Part shown: in pieces, positions 56,338 through 64,000 of the stretch
Position numbering within the stretch: the first letter of the stretch is position 1
Layout: each line of letters begins with the position of its first letter
NCBI RefSeq assembly: GCF_001013475.1
Contig: NZ_JZEF01000003.1
Span: forward strand, 650,956-714,955
Direction of reading: 5' to 3'
Length of the DNA stretch: 64,000 nucleotides
From: Xanthomonas arboricola pv. juglandis
GTDB lineage: Bacteria; Pseudomonadota; Gammaproteobacteria; Xanthomonadales; Xanthomonadaceae
Notes under the pieces: generated by a model
Told to the model about the DNA's origin: nothing
Seen by the model: the letters and a program-made list of their open reading frames with translations, nothing else
Database searches by the model: none
Made by a program: the position numbers and the translations under genes

Positions 56338-57284
56338 GGCGTGCGTCGCTCCAGCAGGTTGCTGTGGCGGGCGATGAACATCGCCGCCGGGTCGATGCCC
56401 TTGGTGCGCAGGATATGCAGGCGCGTGGCCGCTTCGGTCAGCACCGCCAGATTGCGCCCGGGCATCACCGGCAGGGTGATCAGCGGCACGTCCAGATCCA
56501 GCACGTGCCGGCTGCCGGAATCGCCGGTCAGGCGTTCGTAGCCCGACGGGGTGGGCTCGGTCATCGGGCGGGTCAGGTGCACGATCAGGCGCAGGTACTT
56601 GTTCTTCTTCACCGCGGTGTCGCCGAACATGTCGCGCACGTTCAATACGCCCAGGCCGCGCACTTCCAGCAGGTCCTGCAGCAGTTCCGGGCAGGTACCG
56701 TCGAGTACGTCGGGGGCGATCTGGGTGAACTCGGGCGCGTCGTCGGCCACCAGCCGGTGACCGCGGCTGAGCAGCTCCAGCGCCAGCTCGCTCTTGCCCG
56801 AGCCCGCCTCGCCGGTGATCAGCACGCCGATCGAATAGATCTCCATGAACACGCCATGCAGCGTCACCCGCGGCGCCAGCGTGCGCGCCAGGTGGTAGGA
56901 GAGGTGATTGAGCAACTCGTGGCCGCGCTTGGGCGAGATCCACAGCGGCGTGTTGGATTCGTCGGCGGCCGCGCGCAGGTCTTCCGGGCAGGACTGGTTC
57001 TTGCTGATCGCCAGCGCCAGCGGCTGCACCTGGATGATCTTTTCGATGGTTTCCCAGCGTTGCCGCGCATCCAGCGAATCCAGCCAGGCCAGCTCTTCGG
57101 TGCCCAGGATCTGCACCTTGTTGGGATAGATCACATTGAGATAGCCGGCCAGCGACGGGCGGCGTGCATTGTTGCTGCCGGCCTCGATCTCGCGGTGCTC
57201 GCCTTTCTGGCCCGCCACCCAGCGCAGTGCCAGCTTGTCGCGTTGCTGGTCGAACAGTTCGCGTGCGGTGATGCTGGTATTCAT
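56334..57284 (-). CDS. hprK: HPr kinase/phosphorylase
   Basis: A 316-residue bifunctional enzyme that phosphorylates and dephosphorylates HPr on Ser46. The N-terminal domain is followed by the catalytic core with [19 protein letters not shown], the P-loop GEAGSGKS at 158-165 and the family signature [17 protein letters not shown]. It is unusual among gammaproteobacteria outside Xanthomonadales; enterics lack it. The start is ATG 57282-57284; it overlaps ptsN and rapZ by ATGA at both ends, so the three form one coupled operon. Confidence 0.95.
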   Translation of the reverse strand: MNTSITARELFDQQRDKLALRWVAGQKGEHREIEAGSNNARRPSLAGYLNVIYPNKVQILGTEELAWLDSLDARQRWETIEKIIQVQPLALAISKNQSCPEDLRAAADESNTPLWISPKRGHELLNHLSYHLARTLAPRVTLHGVFMEIYSIGVLITGEAGSGKSELALELLSRGHRLVADDAPEFTQIAPDVLDGTCPELLQDLLEVRGLGVLNVRDMFGDTAVKKNKYLRLIVHLTRPMTEPTPSGYERLTGDSGSRHVLDLDVPLITLPVMPGRNLAVLTEAATRLHILRTKGIDPAAMFIARHSNLLERRTP

Positions 57285-57739
57285 GCGGCGCTGGCCTGTG
57301 CTGGCGGTGCGTCGGTGAGCAGCGCCATCAAGGCGTCGGCATTGGGGGCGGCGCGCAACTGCTGACGGAAGTCCGCGTCGGAAAACCGCTCGGCCAGTTC
57401 CGACAGCAGCATCAGATGCTGGTGGGTGTAGTGCGCAGGCACCGCCATCGCAAAGATCAGGTCCACCGGCTCGTCGCCACCGAAGGCCACCGGGGTGTCC
57501 AAGCGCAGCAATGCGCCGCGCGGTTCGGTGAGGTTGGGGCAGCGCCCGTGCGGGATGGCGATGCCGTGGCCGATGGCGGTACTGCCCAGGGCCTCGCGTT
57601 CGCACAGGTTGGCGTAGAGCTCGTCGGCACCGGCCTGGCGGCAGGACAGCAGGTCGGCGGCGGCATGCAGGACGGTGTCGCGATCGGCGGCCGGCGACAC
57701 CACGGTGCGCACGGCCGCCATCAGATCGGTTAAAGGCAT
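57281..57739 (-). CDS. ptsN: PTS nitrogen-regulatory EIIA (PtsN)
   Basis: A 152-residue EIIA(Ntr) domain with the phosphorylation histidine H64 in GIAIPHGR. The PTS(Ntr) IIA controls potassium transport, sigma-54-linked and other functions in proteobacteria. Here no dedicated PtsP/NPr is visible in the window, so phosphate may come from HPr/EI of the cluster at 52.5-55 kb. It lies 21 bases after hpf on the same strand and is coupled to hprK. Confidence 0.94.
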   Translation of the reverse strand: MPLTDLMAAVRTVVSPAADRDTVLHAAADLLSCRQAGADELYANLCEREALGSTAIGHGIAIPHGRCPNLTEPRGALLRLDTPVAFGGDEPVDLIFAMAVPAHYTHQHLMLLSELAERFSDADFRQQLRAAPNADALMALLTDAPPAQASAA

Positions 57740-57760
57740 GAGGGCATCAAGCGGGAAGCG

Positions 57761-58078
57761 TCATGCGGGATTGTCGCGCACCTCGCGTGCATGGTGGTTA
57801 CATTTCTTTTCCTTGTGCTTGAGCACAAGGCGGTCGAGCTTGTCGACCAGCAGGTCGATGGCCGCATACATGCTGGAGCCGCTGGCATCTGCGTGCAGGG
57901 TGCGACCGGGGAGGTTGACGGTGGCGACCACGTGATGATCTGGCTTGCGAACGGCCAGCTGGGTTCGGACTTCACAGTGCTGGTCGAAATGGCGCTGCAG
58001 TCGCTGCAGCTTGCTTGCCACGTACTCCCGCAGCGCGGGGGTCACTTCAAGCTGGTGGCCATACGTCTCGATACGCAT
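57761..58078 (-). CDS. hpf: Ribosome hibernation promoting factor (short form)
   Basis: A 105-residue protein starting at ATG 58076-58078 (MRIETYGHQLEVTPALREYV). The sigma-54-modulation/S30EA fold is visible (LRTLHADASGSSMYAAIDLLVDKLDR-like pattern, here LPGRTLHADASG). It lacks the long C-terminal dimerisation domain. It binds the 30S decoding region to make inactive ribosomes under stress. It sits between rpoN and ptsN, the conserved rpoN-hpf-ptsN order. Confidence 0.94.
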   Translation of the reverse strand: MRIETYGHQLEVTPALREYVASKLQRLQRHFDQHCEVRTQLAVRKPDHHVVATVNLPGRTLHADASGSSMYAAIDLLVDKLDRLVLKHKEKKCNHHAREVRDNPA

Positions 58079-58165
58079 CGGATACCTCCATTGGTCGGTG
58101 GGCCAATGAACCTTTCCGGTGCTCCGACTCACCCGGCGCAGGCCGGCGTTGCGGTGGGTGCAACG

Positions 58166-59605
58166 TCAGGCGATACGCACGCGTTCGTGGGAGGCGGAAA
58201 TGTTCATGGCCTCACGATACTTCGCAACGGTGCGCCGCGCCACTGGTACGCCGGAGGTTTTCAGCAGATCGGCCAACTTGGCGTCGGACAGCGGTTTGCG
58301 CGGGTTTTCCGCCTCGATCAGGCGCCGGATCATGGCCTGGATGGCGGTGCTGGAGGCCTCGCCGCCGCTGTCGGTGTCGATGCCGGAGGCGAAGAACGAG
58401 CGCAGCGCGATGGTGCCGCGCGGGGTGCGCACGTATTTGCGCGCGATCGCGCGGGAAATGGTGGATTCGTGCAGGCCGAGCTCGCCGGCGATCTCGCGCA
58501 GGGTCAGCGGGCGCAGGGCCTGCGCGCCGAATTCCAGGAACCCGGCCTGGTGCTGCAGCAGGCAACGCACCACCCGCAGCAGGGTCTCGCCGCGCGCCTC
58601 CAGGCTCTTGAGCAGCCAGCGCGCCTCCTGCAGCTGGCCGCGCAGGTAGCCGGCGTCGGACTCGCCGCAACTGCGGATCAGGTTCTCGTAGCCGCGGTGG
58701 ATGGTGACCTTGGGCTGCGCGCGGCCGGCCAGCGAGGCCCGCCACACGCCGCGCTGGCGCCAGATCACGCAGTCCGGCACCACGTAGGTGTCCTGCGACA
58801 GGTCGCCGATTTGTTTGCCCGGGCGCGGGTCCAGCGAGCGCACCAGCTGGACCGCCTGCTCGACATCGGCGGTGGAGCGCTTGAGTTCGTGCGCCAGGCC
58901 GGCCACGCCGCTGCGCGGCAGGCGCTCCAGCGGGCCGGCGACGATCTGCAACGCCAGCTCGCGCCCCGGAGTGGCCGGGTCGAGCACCGCCAACTGCAGT
59001 GCCAGGCATTCGCCCAGAGTGCGCGCACCCACGCCGACCGGGTCGAAGCGCTGGATCTGGTGCAGCACGGTCAGGACTTCGGCCTCGTCCACCGCCGCAC
59101 CGAGCGCCAGCGTTTCCAGAATCGCCGACAGCGGCTCGCGCAGGTAGCCGTCCTCATCCAGCGCATCGATCAGCAGCGCGCCGATCTGGCGGTCGCGCGG
59201 CGACAGCGGCGACAGGTGCAGCTGCCACAGCAGATGGTCGGCCAGGGTTTCGGATTCGGCTACGCGCTCGGCGGCATCGCCGGACTCGTCGTCGTCGAAG
59301 CTGCCGCCGCTGCCCGAGCCGGTCCACTGCAGTTCGTCCTGCGACCAGTCGTCATCGCTTTCGGCCGGCGCCGGTTCCTCGCGCGGGGTGTCGTCGGTGG
59401 AGGCGGCCGACGACGCGTCCACCGGCAGCTCGTTGGCCGCATGCGCGGCCTCGTCGGCCCATTCCAGCAGCGGATTGGTCTCCACCGCTTCGGCGATTTC
59501 CAGTTCCAGCTCGGTGGTGGACATCTGCAATAGCTTGATCGCCTGACGCAACTGCGGCGTCATGACCAACTGCTGTCCTAGCGATGTCTGGAGCCGGGCT
59601 TTCAT
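58166..59605 (-). CDS. rpoN: RNA polymerase sigma-54 factor
   Basis: A 479-residue alternative sigma factor. Region I (MKARLQTSLGQQLVMTPQLRQAI, glutamine/leucine rich) is at the N terminus, an acidic region II follows (about 60-130), then the core-binding domain and the C-terminal RpoN box ARRTVAKYRE at residues 456-465. The start ATG is 59603-59605. Xanthomonas has a second rpoN near the flagellar genes; this is the copy linked to ptsN and LPS genes. Downstream of lptB by 40 bases. Confidence 0.97.
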   Translation of the reverse strand: MKARLQTSLGQQLVMTPQLRQAIKLLQMSTTELELEIAEAVETNPLLEWADEAAHAANELPVDASSAASTDDTPREEPAPAESDDDWSQDELQWTGSGSGGSFDDDESGDAAERVAESETLADHLLWQLHLSPLSPRDRQIGALLIDALDEDGYLREPLSAILETLALGAAVDEAEVLTVLHQIQRFDPVGVGARTLGECLALQLAVLDPATPGRELALQIVAGPLERLPRSGVAGLAHELKRSTADVEQAVQLVRSLDPRPGKQIGDLSQDTYVVPDCVIWRQRGVWRASLAGRAQPKVTIHRGYENLIRSCGESDAGYLRGQLQEARWLLKSLEARGETLLRVVRCLLQHQAGFLEFGAQALRPLTLREIAGELGLHESTISRAIARKYVRTPRGTIALRSFFASGIDTDSGGEASSTAIQAMIRRLIEAENPRKPLSDAKLADLLKTSGVPVARRTVAKYREAMNISASHERVRIA

Positions 59606-59645
59606 GCGGGCACTGACTGGAAGAATCGATGGCGCGGCGACGCGC

Positions 59646-60365
59646 TCAAAGGCGGAAAGTTTCCCCCAGATACACGCGACGGACGTCGGGATTGGCTAGC
59701 AGCGCATCTGGTGCCCCCTGCGCCAGCACGCCCCCCTCGGCGAGAATATACGCGCGGTCGCAGATTCCCAAGGTTTCGCGCACGTTGTGATCGGTGATCA
59801 GCACGCCGATGCCGCGTTCCTTGAGGTGGATGATGATGCGCTGGATCTCGCCGACCGAAATCGGGTCGACGCCGGCAAAGGGTTCGTCGAGCAGCATCAT
59901 GCGCGGCTTGGCCGCCAGCGCCCGCGCGATCTCGCAACGCCGCCGCTCGCCGCCGGACAGGCTGGCGCCGAGCTGGTCGGCCACATGGGTGATCTGCAGC
60001 TCTTCCAGCAGCGAGACCAGTTCCTTCTCGCGGCCGGCGCCATCCAGCTCTTCGCGCAGCTCCAGCACCAGGCGGATGTTGTCGGCCACGGTAAGCTTGC
60101 GGAAGATCGACGGCTCCTGCGGCAGATAGCCGACACCGAGCTTGGCGCGGGCGTACATCGGCTCGGCGGTGAGGTCGCGGCCGTCCAGCTCGATACGCCC
60201 GGCATCGGCCTCGACCAGGCCGACGATCATGTAGAAGCAGGTGGTCTTGCCGGCACCGTTGGGGCCGAGCAGGCCCACCACCTCGCCGGCCTCGAGCGTG
60301 AGGCCGAATTCCTTGACCACTTCGCGTTGCTTGTACTTCTTGCGCAGACCGGTGGCGACCAGCAT
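59646..60365 (-). CDS. lptB: LPS export ABC transporter ATP-binding protein LptB
   Basis: A 239-residue ATPase powering LPS extraction from the inner membrane. Walker A GPNGAGKT, signature LSGGE ([16 protein letters not shown]) and Walker [14 protein letters not shown] are intact. The start ATG (60363-60365) overlaps the lptA stop (TAATG). It works with LptFG and receives LPS through LptC-LptA. Cytoplasmic. Upstream of rpoN in the same transcription direction. Confidence 0.97.
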   Translation of the reverse strand: MLVATGLRKKYKQREVVKEFGLTLEAGEVVGLLGPNGAGKTTCFYMIVGLVEADAGRIELDGRDLTAEPMYARAKLGVGYLPQEPSIFRKLTVADNIRLVLELREELDGAGREKELVSLLEELQITHVADQLGASLSGGERRRCEIARALAAKPRMMLLDEPFAGVDPISVGEIQRIIIHLKERGIGVLITDHNVRETLGICDRAYILAEGGVLAQGAPDALLANPDVRRVYLGETFRL

Positions 60366-60910
60366 TACTTCTTCCCCTGCGGCTTGGCCGCGGGCTTGGC
60401 AGCCGGCGTCGCCGCAGGCGCTGCGGTCTTGGGCTGGATGATCGTGCGCACGCGGCTGCCGTCGCCGCCGCTCTGCATGTTGCCGGTCTTGGTGTTGTAG
60501 ACCATGCGCTGGCCGGCGTTGGTGCCCTTGGGCGAGTCGACCTTGTAGTTGCCGGTCAGCACGATGACTTCGTTGGCGACCTGGTACTCGATGTTGTCGG
60601 CCTGGCCGTTCATCATCGCGCCGTCGTCCATCTGCTGCTTCAGCGTGGCCTGCTTGCCGGTCAGCACGACGCGGTCGGTCTGGCCGTTCTTCTGGAAGAT
60701 GTCGGCGGTGTCGGCGTGGATTTCCAGCGTGCCCTGGGTGATCACCACATTGCCGCTGAAGCGGCACTTGCCGCTGTCGTCGAGCATGTTGCAATCGTTG
60801 GCATTGGAGTCGATCGCCATCGGCTGATTGCGGTCGCTGGTCTTGGCCATCGCAAGGGCGGGCAGCAGCAGCGCGGCAAACGCCAGTTTAGCGGGCAGCA
60901 TTCGGTTCAT
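60365..60910 (-). CDS. lptA: Periplasmic LPS transport protein LptA
   Basis: A 181-residue protein with a signal peptide (cleavage after ALAMA, residue 22) and the OstA-type beta-jellyroll that forms the periplasmic LPS bridge: [21 protein letters not shown] and [14 protein letters not shown] are typical. A C-terminal low-complexity Ala/Pro/Lys tail ([14 protein letters not shown]) extends beyond the fold. It overlaps lptC (60888-61463) by 23 bases and lptB by 1. Confidence 0.94.
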   Translation of the reverse strand: MNRMLPAKLAFAALLLPALAMAKTSDRNQPMAIDSNANDCNMLDDSGKCRFSGNVVITQGTLEIHADTADIFQKNGQTDRVVLTGKQATLKQQMDDGAMMNGQADNIEYQVANEVIVLTGNYKVDSPKGTNAGQRMVYNTKTGNMQSGGDGSRVRTIIQPKTAAPAATPAAKPAAKPQGKK

Positions 60911-61463
60911 AGCGGGTCTTGACCTGGGAAAGGAGCTTGTACTGGCGTGATTTGAGATCGGCCTCGAAGCCGACCCCGCTCTGCATGATACCCGGCCGGC
61001 TCATGCTCACCGGGGCCGCGGTCTTGGCGAGGTTCTGCTGCGGGAACACGTCCAGGCTCTGGGTGCGGAACGTGGTGGGCGGGGTCGCGCCGCCGGTGGG
61101 GCTGTCGCCCTCGACATCGCCGCGCAGGCGTAGCTCGTCGCCCGTGGGGCTGATCCAGCCGGTCTTGGAGCGCAGCGTCCACGGTTGATTGGTGTTGTCG
61201 GGCAGCAGGAACACCGGGGTGGTGACTTCGGAAGTGCGATCGGCACGGTTGCGATGCATTTCCGGCGCACGCAGCGTCATCGATTCCTTGCCGGTTTCCT
61301 TGTCCAGCGCAATCAGTTCGAAGTCGCGCAGCACGTAGTCGGCGCGCGCATCGTCCGTCGCCGCGGCGACCGGGCGCGCGCGCTGCTGCCACGCCGACCA
61401 GCCGGAAATCACCGCGGCGGCGAACAGCGCCACGCCCAGGGTGGTGCGCCAGTTCCAGCTCAT
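60888..61463 (-). CDS. lptC: LPS export protein LptC
   Basis: A 191-residue bitopic inner-membrane protein: one N-terminal transmembrane helix (about 8-25, LGVALFAAAVISGWSAW) and a periplasmic LptC/OstA-like fold (ELIALDKETGKESMTLRAPEMHRN, DELRLRGDVEGDSP). It passes LPS from LptBFG to LptA. The start is ATG 61461-61463, overlapping the kdsC stop (ATGA). Part of kdsD-kdsC-lptC-lptA-lptB. Confidence 0.94.
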   Translation of the reverse strand: MSWNWRTTLGVALFAAAVISGWSAWQQRARPVAAATDDARADYVLRDFELIALDKETGKESMTLRAPEMHRNRADRTSEVTTPVFLLPDNTNQPWTLRSKTGWISPTGDELRLRGDVEGDSPTGGATPPTTFRTQSLDVFPQQNLAKTAAPVSMSRPGIMQSGVGFEADLKSRQYKLLSQVKTRYEPNAAR

Positions 61464-62008
61464 GCGGAGAACCTTTCGATGATGCCCTCGACCTGGCCCT
61501 GCGCGGCCAGCACCACATCGCAGACCTCGCGCGCGGCGCCTTCGCCGCCACGTGCCCGGGTATGCCACTGCACGCGCTCGGCGATCCACGGGTGCGCATT
61601 GGCCGGTGCCACCGGCAGGCCGACCGCCAGCAGGGCCGGCAGGTCCGGCAGGTCGTCGCCCATGAACAGCACCTGGTCCAGCGACAGGCCGTGCTCCTGG
61701 CACAGGGCCAGCACTGCCAGGCGCTTGTTCTTGACCCCGATCTGCACATGCAGGCCCAGATCCTGGCCGCGTTTTTCCGCCGACAGGCTGGCGCGTGCGG
61801 TGATCAGCGCGACATGGATGCCGGCATGGTCGAGCTGCTTGAGCCCCTGGCCGTCGAGCACATTGAACGACTTGCTCTCGTTACCGGCATGGTCGTAATA
61901 AAGGCGGCCGTCGGTCAGGGTGCCGTCGACGTCGAAACAGGCCAGGCGGATACGCGCGGCGCGGTCGGTAATGTCGGCGGGCAGGTGTTGCAGGGGGGAA
62001 TAGGGCAT
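61460..62008 (-). CDS. kdsC: 3-deoxy-D-manno-octulosonate 8-phosphate phosphatase
   Basis: A HAD-family tetrameric phosphatase that releases Kdo from Kdo-8-P for the LPS core. The 182-residue chain has the HAD motif I DVDGTLTDG, motif II ALITAR and motif III/IV GDDLPDLPAL. The start ATG is 62006-62008 (MPYSPLQHL). It is coupled to lptC by overlap and lies 49 bases after kdsD. Cytoplasmic. Confidence 0.95.
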   Translation of the reverse strand: MPYSPLQHLPADITDRAARIRLACFDVDGTLTDGRLYYDHAGNESKSFNVLDGQGLKQLDHAGIHVALITARASLSAEKRGQDLGLHVQIGVKNKRLAVLALCQEHGLSLDQVLFMGDDLPDLPALLAVGLPVAPANAHPWIAERVQWHTRARGGEGAAREVCDVVLAAQGQVEGIIERFSA

Positions 62009-62057
62009 CGGCACGAATCGGTGAGAACGGGGTTCCAACGGTAGAAAACTGAACCTG

Positions 62058-63059
62058 TTAAACCACTTTGGCGCGCAACAGGTCGTGAATGTTCAATGCG
62101 CCCACCGCGCGCTGCTGCGCGTCGACCACGATCAAGCCATTGATCTTGTAATCCTCCATCAGCCGTGCGGCTTCGGCGGCCAGCTGGTCGGCGCCGATGG
62201 TGCGCGGGTTGCGCGTCATCACCTGGGCAATGCCGGCGCTGCGCACGTCGATGTCGCTGTCCAGCGCACGGCGCAGGTCGCCGTCGGTGAACAAGCCGAT
62301 CAGGCGCCCGTCCGCGTCCACCACGGCAGTCATGCCCAGCCGCTTGCGGCTCATTTCCATCAGCGCATCGCTCAGGCTGGCGTCCTCGCGCACGCGCGGC
62401 AGGTCATCGCCGCTGTGCATCACGTCGGTGATGTGCAGCAGCAGGCGCCGGCCCAGGCTGCCGGCCGGATGCGAGCGCGCAAAATCGTCGGCGGTGAAGC
62501 CGCGCGCGTCCAGCAGCGCCACGGCCAGCGCGTCGCCCATCGCCAGCGAGGCGGTGGTGCTGGAGGTGGGCGCCAGATGCAGCGGGCAGGCTTCGGCCGA
62601 CACGCTCACGTCCAGGTGCACGTCGGCGGCCTGCGCCAGCGAGGAGCTCGGGCGGCCGGTCATGGCGATGATCGGGTTGCCCTGGCGCTTGAGCACCGGC
62701 AGCAGCATGCGCACCTCGTCCGATTCGCCGGAATAGGACAGCGCCAGCACGATGTCGGCCTCGGTGATCATGCCCAGGTCGCCGTGCCCGGCTTCGCCCG
62801 GATGCACGAAGAACGCCGGCGTGCCGGTGGAGGCTAGGGTGGCGGCGATCTTGCGCGCGATATGCCCGGACTTGCCCATGCCGGTGGCCACCACGCGCCC
62901 GCGCGAGGCCAGTACCAGCCGACAGGCCGCGGCGAAGTCGCTGCCGATCCGCGCGCCCACGCTGGCCAGCGCCTCGCGCTCGATCTCCAGCACGCGCTGG
63001 CCGCTGGCGACCAGGCTGGCGTCGCTGACGGTGGCGGAGGGCAGGTGCGAGACGGCCAT
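62058..63059 (-). CDS. kdsD: Arabinose-5-phosphate isomerase
   Basis: Converts ribulose-5-P to arabinose-5-P, the first Kdo precursor. The 333 residues contain a SIS domain (VVATGMGKSGHIARKIAATLASTGTP, HGDLGMI) followed by two CBS domains (from about residue 210: LPRVREDASLSDALMEMSRKRLG and TRNPRTIGADQLAAEAARLMED). The active-site histidine in the HPGEAGHGD segment is present. It is first in the leftward LPS operon and divergent from the BolA-like gene, with a promoter region of about 50 bases. Confidence 0.96.
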   Translation of the reverse strand: MAVSHLPSATVSDASLVASGQRVLEIEREALASVGARIGSDFAAACRLVLASRGRVVATGMGKSGHIARKIAATLASTGTPAFFVHPGEAGHGDLGMITEADIVLALSYSGESDEVRMLLPVLKRQGNPIIAMTGRPSSSLAQAADVHLDVSVSAEACPLHLAPTSSTTASLAMGDALAVALLDARGFTADDFARSHPAGSLGRRLLLHITDVMHSGDDLPRVREDASLSDALMEMSRKRLGMTAVVDADGRLIGLFTDGDLRRALDSDIDVRSAGIAQVMTRNPRTIGADQLAAEAARLMEDYKINGLIVVDAQQRAVGALNIHDLLRAKVV

Positions 63060-63112
63060 GCGGGACTCGGGTGAAGAGTAGAATGTGCGCTCATTTTATG
63101 AGGAAACGCCCT

Positions 63113-64000
<888 letters not shown>

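Overview
The window is chromosomal DNA from a Xanthomonas species (high-GC gammaproteobacterium, Xanthomonadaceae). The genus call rests on gene content: a pathogen-type LuxR solo (OryR/XccR class) next to pip, a secreted PL1 pectate lyase, an exported trypsin-like protease, a SAM-I riboswitch on a met operon, and a regulatory PTS cluster with HprK. The arrangement resembles the X. citri/axonopodis group, but I cannot fix the species. No rRNA, tRNA, CRISPR array, prophage or intact insertion sequence was found. Almost all genes are vertically inherited housekeeping or plant-association genes.

Layout. 1-3.3 kb: hemolysin III (partial), prfC and an M23 peptidase. 3.4-7.0 kb: SAM-I riboswitch followed by the overlapping metX-metB-hom operon. 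7.1-10.0 kb: alpha/beta hydrolase, sdaA, small glutaredoxin-like protein. 10.0-10.6 kb: gene-free stretch holding an inverted pair of ~90-bp repeat elements. 10.6-12.4 kb: yceI-cytochrome b561-yceI operon with a clear terminator. 12.5-19.9 kb: two tandem paralogous giant hybrid sensor kinases. 20-25 kb: MFS exporter, hemE, WGR protein, aroB-aroK. 25.1-31.5 kb: pdxH, an AAC(6')-like acetyltransferase, then a six-gene yjfIJKLMC-type membrane-stress cassette (DUF2170, PspA, DUF2491, DUF350, DUF1190 lipoprotein, ATP-grasp ligase) with a K+-channel gene inserted, behind an operator-like palindrome.

32-36.4 kb: a SoxR-controlled MFS pump divergent from soxR, an M1-peptidase pseudogene, a Tat-exported MBL hydrolase and an orphan Tai4-like immunity protein. 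36.6-44 kb is the plant-interaction segment: secreted serine protease, amino-acid permease divergent from the LuxR solo, pip with a perfect CTG-N10-CAG lux box, and pectate lyase with a strong terminator. 44-50 kb: amino-acid permease, M19 dipeptidase, cyanide-insensitive-type cydAB. 50-57.7 kb: esterase lipoprotein, mgtE, and ptsI-ptsH-EIIA(Man)-rapZ-hprK-ptsN, a phosphorelay with no sugar permease in sight. 57.7-64 kb: hpf, rpoN, lptB-lptA-lptC, kdsC-kdsD, a BolA-like gene and the start of murA, the conserved envelope/LPS and nitrogen-regulation neighbourhood.

The strongest systems for a second look are the PspA/channel/ATP-grasp cassette with its palindrome, the OryR-pip locus, the SAM-I riboswitch, the tandem sensor kinases, and the inverted repeat pair at 10.2-10.4 kb.
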